Part shown: one piece after another, positions 1-4,823 of the stretch
How positions within the stretch are numbered: the first letter of the stretch is position 1
Layout of the letters: each line of letters opens with the position of its first letter
Origin: an uncultured Porphyromonadaceae bacterium
GTDB taxonomy: Bacteria > Bacteroidota > Bacteroidia > Bacteroidales > Muribaculaceae
Assembly (NCBI GenBank): GCA_905193995.1
Contig: CAJJQT010000071.1
Span: 1-8,350 of the forward strand
Direction: 5' to 3'
Length of the DNA stretch: 8,350 nucleotides
Notes under the pieces: model-generated
The model's database searches: none
Told to the model about the DNA's origin: nothing
Seen by the model: only the letters and a program-made list of their open reading frames with translations
Made by a program: the position numbers and the translations under genes

Positions 1-719
1 AATATTTCGTCAGTTGAAGGAATAGATGCCGTGATTTCAGCAGTGCCGGTTACACCTTCTACAAGTGTAATTAGTCCATTTGCGTCTACAGATGCAAGAT
101 TGGTATTATTTGAAGAAAATTCGACACTTGCAAGAGCATCAGCGTTGGAAATGGAGAACGTGGGAGGTGTGTAACTTGCACCAAGTTCGATTACATCTTC
201 TTCTGGAGACCATGATAATTCAACTGTTTCTTTGTTAGATACGCCTGATGTATAAGTTATTTCTAGGAAGGTAATACGATTTTGTTTATTCGTTTGGAAT
301 GTTATTGCTTCCGTTGTTGATCCATCCCAAGAAATATTTTTGTTAGAAATAGTAATTTTACCCTCCTGACTTGTAAGCTTAAAATTATTATTAGTTGGTG
401 CATCATTATGAGCGTCGGTGAAAGCGACTTTCGTTATAGTCACATTTTCAGAAGGCGTAATCGTATAATAGGCAGCAGATGAAGAGGTGCCATAGATACG
501 AATTGTGCCACTATATTGCTCTGTTGCATCAGTAACTTTTAATGTGGCTACATTAGAAAGGTTATAAGTTTTTGTCTCACGAGTACCTCCGGATCCGGCA
601 TTTGTTACGATACCTTCTCCATTGTATGTTGCTCCGCTGGCTACTAATGCCACCATGTCGGCCCTTCCTTGCAGAGCGGCCCCAACCAGCAACGCGAAAA
701 GAAGTAAAACTTTTTTCAT
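1..719 (-). CDS. Secreted Ig-like (Big_2-like) domain protein, 3' end outside window
   Basis: I translated this by hand: 239 codons are open from the ATG at 719-717 to the left edge, with no stop, so the gene is partial at its 3' end. Residues 1-20 (MKKVLLLFALLVGAALQGRA) form a signal peptide, with cleavage likely after Ala20. Residues about 21-158 look like a beta-rich domain, ending in a segment with SWDGSTTEAITF and RITFLEITY that I associate with secreted Bacteroidales proteins. Residues about 165-239 resemble a Big_2 Ig-like repeat (EFSSNNTNLASVDANGLITL, then GTAEITASIP). Such domains are found in surface or secreted adhesins and glycan-binding proteins; the actual function cannot be told from this part. 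The codons are AT-rich (AAA, AAT, ACT, TTA), strikingly unlike the GC-rich genes to the right, which suggests transfer or a distinct expression class. A C-terminal secretion signal, if any, would lie beyond position 1. Confidence 0.85.
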   Translation of the reverse strand, partial: MKKVLLLFALLVGAALQGRADMVALVASGATYNGEGIVTNAGSGGTRETKTYNLSNVATLKVTDATEQYSGTIRIYGTSSSAAYYTITPSENVTITKVAFTDAHNDAPTNNNFKLTSQEGKITISNKNISWDGSTTEAITFQTNKQNRITFLEITYTSGVSNKETVELSWSPEEDVIELGASYTPPTFSISNADALASVEFSSNNTNLASVDANGLITLVEGVTGTAEITASIPSTDEI

Positions 720-829
720 ACGATGATAGATTAGATAGATTGATTATTGATTGAGTTTATTTTTTTGTTTTGGTTCTTCCCGTAAAGTAGCCGGCTAAAG
801 TTGATTAGCTGTCCGTTGTTTTCTTGCCG

Positions 830-837
830 CAAAGTTA
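830..837 (-). promoter_or_regulatory. Candidate Bacteroidota -7 element for the Ig-like gene
   Basis: The minus strand reads TAACTTTG, an exact match to the Bacteroidota -7 consensus TAnnTTTG. It lies about 110 nt upstream of the ATG at 719, inside AT-rich non-coding DNA. I see no good TTTG about 20 nt upstream, so the -33 half is weak or absent. The resulting leader of about 100 nt has no strong Shine-Dalgarno sequence and is A-rich near the start codon, which is usual in this phylum. Confidence 0.5.
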
Positions 838-941
838 GTCAATTTGTGCTGTCCGAGCCGTGTTTTATAGTTAATATGTGTTAAAATTATAAGTTAAATA
901 TATATTTCATTCCCAAAAGTATAAAATACGCGGATATATGG

Positions 942-976
942 GCGGAGCATGGAAAGCCTGCTCTCCGGGCCTCCGC
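942..976 (-). terminator. Hairpin downstream of the TPR gene, possible terminator
   Basis: The outer arms GCGGAG (942-947) and CTCCGC (971-976) are complementary. An alternative inner stem pairs GAGCA (945-949) with TGCTC (959-963) around a 9-nt loop. Read on the minus strand, the hairpin is followed by T-rich sequence (ATTTTATACTTTT), but not by an uninterrupted T-run right at the stem. It lies at the end of the leftward manC-kinase-TPR unit, which fits a terminator. The loop region contains the 17-bp sequence also found at 8274-8290. Confidence 0.35.
950..966 (-). repeat. 17-bp dispersed repeat, copy 1
   Basis: The minus strand reads GGAGAGCAGGCTTTCCA, identical over 17 bases to the plus strand at 8274-8290. 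This copy lies downstream of the TPR gene stop and the other just downstream of the porU stop, so both follow the end of a transcription unit in the sense direction. This suggests a fragment of a REP-like intergenic element or a shared 3'-end structure. Confidence 0.7.
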
Positions 977-997
977 GGTAAGTCGTGTGTCCGGGGG

Positions 998-1032
998 CGG
1001 CATTGCGCATTGCGCATTACGCATTATGCATT
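998..1032. repeat. Tandem heptamer repeat (consensus RYGCATT)
   Basis: Four consecutive 7-bp units are seen: GCGCATT (1005-1011), GCGCATT (1012-1018), ACGCATT (1019-1025) and ATGCATT (1026-1032). A degenerate fifth, CGGCATT, precedes them at 998-1004. The track runs directly into TCTCAATTCTC, which contains the TPR gene stop codon (1034-1036). The same ATGCATT units followed by an AATTCTCAATT block recur at 3519-3546, so this appears to be a dispersed intergenic element and not a local slip. Confidence 0.75.
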
Positions 1033-1033
1033 C

Positions 1034-1771
1034 TCAATTCTCCTGGAGCAGGCGGGCGAGGTAGGGGGTGGGGCGCAGGCGGTAGGCGGCGGCGAGGTAG
1101 CGGCGGCCGTCGTCGGCGCGGCCCTGGAGGCGGGCGCAGTTGCCCAGGGCTATGAGGGCGTCGACGTTGTCGGGGTCGAGGGCGAGGATGCGTTGCCAGG
1201 TGTCGGCGGCTGCGGCGAGGTCGTCCTGCAGCAGGTAGCCGCGGGCGAGCAGGGCGAGGTAGTCGACGGAGTCGGGGAGGCCGTCGAGCATCGTGCGGGC
1301 GTAGCGGACCATCATCGGGCCGTCGGACCGCGAGGTGTAATAGGCGAGCAGCTCGTTGTCGAGCGGGCGGGCGAGCCAGGGCAGCTGGCTCTGGAGCCGC
1401 AGCAGGAAGCCGCCGTAGCCGTCGCCCGCGCCGACCGAATAGGAGGTGGCGCGGATGTCAGCGAGCAGGGGCGCGAAGGGAAGTCCGTGGCTCATGGCCT
1501 GCTCTACGAGGTCGGGGCCGGCCACGGTGTCGCCGGCGAGCTCGGCCGCTACGATGGCGCGGGCGTAGTAGTCGGGCCGGTCGGGGCGGCGGTCGATCAG
1601 TAGCTCATAAAGGGCCTGTGCGCTGGGCCACTCGGCGAAGGCGAACGAGCGCTCGGCGCGCTCGGCGGTCTGTGCCAGGCGGGCATCGGTGTCGGCGGCA
1701 GGCGCCTGAGCGGCGGCGGAGAGGCCGAAGGCGGCGGCAAGGAGAACGGCTGTGCGGCGGAAGACTTTCAT
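1034..1771 (-). CDS. Exported tetratricopeptide repeat (TPR) protein
   Basis: This encodes 245 residues. Residues 1-25 form a signal peptide: MKVFRR, then a hydrophobic Ala/Leu run, then AAAQAPA; it is not a lipoprotein, since no lipobox cysteine is visible. The mature part is helical and Ala/Leu-rich. Clear TPR-like units lie at about 165-235 (YLALLARGYLLQDDLAAAAD, then the ILALDPDNVDALIALGN segment), and weaker ones at about 30-75. TPR proteins serve as scaffolds for protein contacts; no partner can be named here. The start at 1771 lies 7 nt after the nucleoside kinase stop, so the two are probably co-transcribed and perhaps translationally coupled. The stop codon falls inside a repeat motif (TCTCAATTCTC), so the last residues (QEN) may have been supplied by repeat sequence. 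It could also be called a conserved hypothetical periplasmic protein. Confidence 0.85.
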   Translation of the reverse strand: MKVFRRTAVLLAAAFGLSAAAQAPAADTDARLAQTAERAERSFAFAEWPSAQALYELLIDRRPDRPDYYARAIVAAELAGDTVAGPDLVEQAMSHGLPFAPLLADIRATSYSVGAGDGYGGFLLRLQSQLPWLARPLDNELLAYYTSRSDGPMMVRYARTMLDGLPDSVDYLALLARGYLLQDDLAAAADTWQRILALDPDNVDALIALGNCARLQGRADDGRRYLAAAYRLRPTPYLARLLQEN

Positions 1772-1778
1772 GGCGGAG

Positions 1779-3434
1779 TCAGTATTTGAACGAGCTGCCG
1801 CCCAGGAACTCGCGCAGCACTGAGGTCGAGGGGATGCTGTGGATGTCGATGGGCAGGAAATAGCTCAGGAATTTGCGCAGGCGGTAGGCCTCGGAGTATT
1901 CGGGGACGTCGTGCGGCACGAGCTTCAGGATCGACTCGGCGTATTCCTTCATGACGCTGAGCTCGAAGAGGAGGGCGGAGTTGAACGTAGCGTCGGCGTT
2001 TTCCTGGTAGGGGAAAATCCACTTCTCCTCGCCGCGGCGCACGCTGGGCCAGCGGCGGATGGTCTCGACGGCCGATGTGCCGCGGTACTTGTGGTCGCGT
2101 ATGATGCGGCGCAGCAGGCGGTTGTCGGTGGTGGGGATCCAGTTGTGGTCGTCGATGGTGATGGTGGTTAAGGCCGACACGTAGAGGCGGTATTTCATGC
2201 GCTCCTCGATGTGGGCGGTGAGCTCGGGGTTGAGGCCGTGGATGCCTTCGATCAGGAGGATGGAGTTGTCGTCGAGGCGCACACGCTTGCCTCGGTAGGT
2301 GCGGCGGCCGAGCTCGAAGCTGTAGGTGGGTATCTCGACCTCGGCTCCGGCGAGTATGGCGTTGAGGTCGGCGTTGAACTGCTCCAGGTCGAGGGCGTAG
2401 AGCGACTCGTAGTCGTAGTCGCCGTCGGCGTCGCGGGGCGTCGACTCGCGGTTGACGAAGTAGTCGTCGAGCGAGATGAGCTGAGGCTTGAGCAGGTTGG
2501 TCATCAGCTGAATGGCCAGGCGCTTGGTGGTGGTGGTCTTGCCCGACGACGACGGGCCGGCGATGAGCACTATGCGTGCGCCGCCCTGTCGGTAGCGGCG
2601 GGTGATCTCGTCGCTGATGCGGGCCAGGGCCTTCTCGTGCAGGGCCTCGGACACGTTGATGAGGTCGGCCGAGCGGCGGTGTTCGACGTGCTCGTTGAGC
2701 TCGCCGACGTTGCGGACGCCGACGATGCGGTTGAAGTCGACATAGTCGGTGAAGGCGCGGTACATCTTCTCCTGGTCGATGTGTTCGGGTACGCGCTCAG
2801 GGTTGGCGCGGTCGAAGCCAACGAGCAGGAAGCCCTCCTTGAACGGGCGCAGGTCCCACACGCGCAGCATGCCGGTCGAGGGGGCCAGCGTGCCGTAGTA
2901 GCTGTCGCAGATGCCGTCGAGGCGGTAGTAGGTGGTGTAGATCGAGTGCGAGGTCGACAGCAGGCGCACCTTGTCGTCGAGTCCCTGGCGGCGGAAGATC
3001 TCGATGACGTCGGAGGTTAGCTCCTCATGGCGTTCGAAAGGCAGGTCGCGGCCGACGATGGCGCGCATCTCGGCGGCGATGGCTCCGACGAGCTGCGGGG
3101 TGACCTCGCCGGCGCCGCTCAGGCGGCAGTAGTAGCCGCGCGAGATGGAATGTTCGATGCTGAGCCGCGCGCCGGGCGCCACGCGCGTGACGGCGCGGTA
3201 GAGCACCATGCACAGCGAGCGGATGTAGGCGCGCTCGCCCGAGGGGTGCGTCACGGGCAGGAATTCGATGAGCTTCGGCTGGTAGAGGCTGAAGCACAGC
3301 GCCTCGTTCTTGTTGTTGACGCGGGCGGCGATGGGCGTGAATGGCAGGCTGAGGCGCCGCGAGAGCTCCAGCAGCGTCTCGCCGCCGCGCACGTCGACGT
3401 ACTGTCCGGTATTTATGCAGAAAACCTGTAACAC
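1779..3434 (-). CDS. Nucleoside (uridine-type) kinase with ThrRS-like N-terminus
   Basis: This encodes 551 residues, with a GTG start at 3434; an in-frame TAA two codons upstream rules out a longer ATG form. The C-terminal half is a phosphoribulokinase/uridine kinase fold: Walker A GPSSSGKT at 293-300, the LDDYF motif at 322-326, EGIHGLN at 396-402, and later DNRLLRRIIRD. By family it should phosphorylate a nucleoside in the cytoplasm with NTP as donor; the exact substrate is not visible. The N-terminus has a TGS-like domain (about 1-60), then a segment resembling the threonyl-tRNA synthetase second domain (about 65-165: SISRGYYC, then RDLPFERHEE). The histidine motif of the true editing site is replaced by YIRSLCMVL, so tRNA editing is unlikely. 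I know this fused form from other Bacteroidales. It lies 115 nt after manC and 7 nt before the TPR gene. Confidence 0.9.
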   Translation of the reverse strand: MLQVFCINTGQYVDVRGGETLLELSRRLSLPFTPIAARVNNKNEALCFSLYQPKLIEFLPVTHPSGERAYIRSLCMVLYRAVTRVAPGARLSIEHSISRGYYCRLSGAGEVTPQLVGAIAAEMRAIVGRDLPFERHEELTSDVIEIFRRQGLDDKVRLLSTSHSIYTTYYRLDGICDSYYGTLAPSTGMLRVWDLRPFKEGFLLVGFDRANPERVPEHIDQEKMYRAFTDYVDFNRIVGVRNVGELNEHVEHRRSADLINVSEALHEKALARISDEITRRYRQGGARIVLIAGPSSSGKTTTTKRLAIQLMTNLLKPQLISLDDYFVNRESTPRDADGDYDYESLYALDLEQFNADLNAILAGAEVEIPTYSFELGRRTYRGKRVRLDDNSILLIEGIHGLNPELTAHIEERMKYRLYVSALTTITIDDHNWIPTTDNRLLRRIIRDHKYRGTSAVETIRRWPSVRRGEEKWIFPYQENADATFNSALLFELSVMKEYAESILKLVPHDVPEYSEAYRLRKFLSYFLPIDIHSIPSTSVLREFLGGSSFKY

Positions 3435-3440
3435 TGCAAT

Positions 3441-3549
3441 TTAAAATTTAGAATTCATAATGCATAATTAAGAATGCATAATGGGGCGAAGTTGTTCGCT
3501 TTGGCCCTGTGCGTAATTATGCATTATGCATTTTTAATTCTCAATTTTC
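3441..3549. repeat. AT-rich palindromic intergenic element between manC and the kinase
   Basis: A perfect 15-bp inverted repeat pairs CATAATGCATAATTA (3456-3470) with TAATTATGCATTATG (3514-3528). Looser similarity continues outward through AATTTAGAATT on the left and AATTCTCAATT on the right. Nested inside is a small perfect hairpin, GCGAA (3486-3490) / TTCGC (3495-3499) with a GTTG loop. ATGCATT heptamers and the AATTCTC block match the element at 998-1042. It fills nearly the whole gap between the manC stop (3550-3552) and the kinase GTG (3434). No TAnnTTTG promoter was found in it, so it may form an RNA hairpin within an operon transcript that tunes readthrough or stability. Confidence 0.75.
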
Positions 3550-4635
3550 TCAAAGGTATTTGTCGCCGTAGTTGACTTTGGCGTCGTTGACCATCTGCTT
3601 GATGCGCTGCTCGTTGGCCTTGGGGCAGATGAGCAGCACGTCGCCCGAGTCGGCCACGATGTAGTCGTGTAGGCCGTCGATGACGATGAGCTTGTCGGTG
3701 TCCTTGACGGCCAGGATGTTGCCCGACGAGCCGTACGACAGCACGCGGCAGCCCTGGGTGACGTTGCCGTCGCGGTTCTTGGGCGACATGTCGTAGAGGG
3801 CGCTCCAGGTGCCGAGGTCGTTCCAGCCGAAGGTGACGGTCTCGACGTAGACGTTCGAGGCCTTTTCCATGACGGCGTAGTCGATCGAGATGCTCAGGCA
3901 GGCTGGGAATGCCGAGGCGATGAAGGCGCGCTCGCGAGGCGTGCCGAAGTCATCGCGGCCCTTCTCGAAGGCGGCGGCTATATCGGGGGCGTTGTCGGCC
4001 AGCGCCTTGATGATGGCCGAGGCGCGCCACAGGAAGATGCCGCTGTTCCAGAAGAACTCGCCCGTGCGCAGGAATGTCTTGGCCAGCTCCAGATCGGGCT
4101 TCTCGGTGAAGGTCTTCACCACGTGGATGTCGCCGCAGACTTCGGGGCCGACCTGTATGTAGCCGTAGCCGGTCTCGGGGCGCACGGGCTTGATGCCCAG
4201 GGTGAGCAGGGCGTCGTGGCTCTCGACGAAGTCGAATCCCTCGCGGACGGCGGCCTCGAACTGGGCCTCGCGGGTGATGAGGTGGTCGCTTGGGGTGACG
4301 ATCATCGACGCCTCGGGGTCGCGGGCGGCGATGTGCCAGGCGGCCCAGGCGATGCACGGAGCGGTGTTGCGGCGTGCCGGCTCGGCCAGTATCTGGTCGT
4401 CGGCCAGCTCGGGCAGCTGCTCGCGTACCTTGGCGGCATACTGCTCGTTGGTGAGGATGATGACGTTCTCGGGCGGCACGACCGACAGGATGCGGTCGTA
4501 GCTCATCTGCAGCAGCGACCGGCCCGTGCCGAGGAAGTCGAGAAACTGTTTGGGGTTGCCGGTGCGGCTGTAGGGCCAGAAGCGGCTGCCGATGCCGCCG
4601 CACATGATGACGCAATATCTGTGTGACTTTTCCAT
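3550..4635 (-). CDS. manC: Mannose-1-phosphate guanylyltransferase (GDP-mannose synthesis)
   Basis: The enzyme joins GTP and mannose-1-phosphate to give GDP-mannose and pyrophosphate in the cytoplasm, feeding lipopolysaccharide, capsule and fucose pathways. Motifs, numbered from my chosen start: the nucleotidyltransferase signature GGIGSRFWPYSR (13-24) followed by PKQF (28-31), then EPARRNTAP, TPSDH, KPVRPETGYGYI, TFTEKPD, WNSGIF, SIDYAVMEK and WNDLGTW. At 361 residues it is the short form without the isomerase domain of bifunctional enzymes. The frame stays open up to an ATG at 4716, but I prefer the ATG at 4635: it is preceded by AAAAGGAACC, puts MEKSHRYCVIMCGG at the expected distance from the signature, and avoids 27 residues overlapping the promoter and inverted repeat. 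The gene is divergent from porU and heads a leftward set with the kinase and TPR genes. Confidence 0.93.
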   Translation of the reverse strand: MEKSHRYCVIMCGGIGSRFWPYSRTGNPKQFLDFLGTGRSLLQMSYDRILSVVPPENVIILTNEQYAAKVREQLPELADDQILAEPARRNTAPCIAWAAWHIAARDPEASMIVTPSDHLITREAQFEAAVREGFDFVESHDALLTLGIKPVRPETGYGYIQVGPEVCGDIHVVKTFTEKPDLELAKTFLRTGEFFWNSGIFLWRASAIIKALADNAPDIAAAFEKGRDDFGTPRERAFIASAFPACLSISIDYAVMEKASNVYVETVTFGWNDLGTWSALYDMSPKNRDGNVTQGCRVLSYGSSGNILAVKDTDKLIVIDGLHDYIVADSGDVLLICPKANEQRIKQMVNDAKVNYGDKYL

Positions 4636-4643
4636 GGTTCCTT

Positions 4644-4667
4644 TTATTGACGGTGGTTGTGTGTCAT
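4644..4667 (-). other. Possible leader peptide ORF (MTHNHRQ) upstream of manC
   Basis: An ATG at 4667-4665 opens seven codons reading MTHNHRQ, then TAA at 4646-4644. The stop is 8 nt before the manC ATG at 4635, and an A-rich run precedes the ATG. It lies within the predicted manC leader. A run this short can easily occur by chance; I list it because the porU leader carries a parallel one. Confidence 0.25.
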
Positions 4668-4685
4668 TTTTTACTTTAGAGTCCG

Positions 4686-4717
4686 CTAATTTAGCCGAAA
4701 TTTTGTTACCGCCCAAA
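4686..4717 (-). promoter_or_regulatory. Candidate manC promoter (TTTG-N20-TAAATTAG)
   Basis: On the minus strand TTTG (4717-4714) is followed after 20 nt by TAAATTAG (4693-4686), close to the Bacteroidota pattern TTTG then TAnnTTTG at about 19-21 nt. Transcription would begin near 4679, leaving a leader of about 44 nt before the ATG at 4635. This placement also argues against the longer manC frame starting at 4716, which would begin inside the promoter. Confidence 0.45.
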
Positions 4718-4734
4718 AAAAGCGCGTATTTTTC
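4702..4734 (+). promoter_or_regulatory. Candidate porU promoter (TTTG-N21-TATTTTTC)
   Basis: TTTG at 4702-4705 is followed after 21 nt by TATTTTTC at 4727-4734, which differs from TAnnTTTG only in the last base. The start would lie near 4741, giving a leader of about 83 nt that includes the hairpin at 4782-4802. It overlaps the opposing manC promoter candidate, so the two could compete for RNA polymerase. This is a motif match only. Confidence 0.35.
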
Positions 4735-4753
4735 GCCGCCGCGGACTCAAAAA

Positions 4754-4786
4754 ATGACAAAAAAGCCAACTGACACAATAATATAA
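4754..4786 (+). other. Possible leader peptide ORF (MTKKPTDTII) upstream of porU
   Basis: An ATG at 4754 after six A residues opens ten codons, MTKKPTDTII, and ends with TAA at 4784-4786. The stop falls in the left arm of the hairpin at 4782-4802, so a translating ribosome would cover that arm. It mirrors the short ORF in the manC leader, partly because both start within the arms of the same inverted repeat. Chance occurrence is possible. Confidence 0.25.
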
Positions 4787-4802
4787 CGCAAACGGCGTTA
4801 TA
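4782..4802 (+). promoter_or_regulatory. Perfect hairpin in the porU 5' leader
   Basis: TATAACGC (4782-4789) pairs perfectly with GCGTTATA (4795-4802) around the 5-nt loop AAACG. It lies 21 nt before the ATG at 4824. The symmetry fits either an operator for a dimeric regulator or an RNA stem affecting translation. The lack of a following T-run argues against a terminator reading into porU. Confidence 0.5.
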
Positions 4803-4823
4803 GAAGTTACCAATCATAGATAC

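Larger units (their letters stand above)
720..1033. other. Intergenic region between the Ig-like gene and the TPR gene
   Basis: This stretch of 314 nt has no convincing gene. From right to left it holds a heptamer repeat (998-1032), a GC-rich hairpin (942-976) that may end the leftward operon, an AT-rich block (about 845-930), and the probable promoter (830-837) plus leader of the Ig-like gene. A reading frame that opens at 938 on the plus strand only runs on antisense to the TPR gene and is not supported. Confidence 0.7.
4662..4759. repeat. Large inverted repeat in the manC/porU divergent control region
   Basis: The outer arms TGTCATTTTTT (4662-4672) and AAAAAATGACA (4749-4759) are perfectly complementary over 11 bp. 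The next 8 bp, GAGTCCGC (4679-4686) and GCGGACTC (4741-4748), also pair perfectly; only six extra bases (4673-4678) interrupt the left side. The loop of about 54 nt contains both promoter candidates. Because the arms mirror each other, the manC and porU leaders would begin with nearly the same sequence. It may be a double binding site or an RNA leader structure. Confidence 0.75.

Noticed and set aside
572..754. Plus-strand 60-codon frame near the left end
   Set aside because: It lies antisense to the signal peptide region of the Ig-like protein, starts internally and ends in its leader; no motif supports it.
998..1032. Heptamer track considered as a CRISPR fragment
   Set aside because: The units are 7 bp and contiguous with no spacers, so it is a simple tandem repeat, not a CRISPR array.
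938..1603. Plus-strand open frame covering the 3' part of the TPR gene
   Set aside because: It begins in the hairpin, runs through the heptamer repeat and then antisense to the TPR gene; composition is that of a shadow frame.
2211..3020. Plus-strand open frame within the nucleoside kinase
   Set aside because: Val/Glu/Ala-rich antisense translation of the kinase, including its Walker A region; no independent support.
4636..4716. 27-residue N-terminal extension of ManC from the ATG at 4716
   Set aside because: It overlaps the inverted repeat and promoter candidate, and the internal ATG at 4635 has AAAAGGA upstream and places the nucleotidyltransferase signature at the normal distance from the N-terminus.
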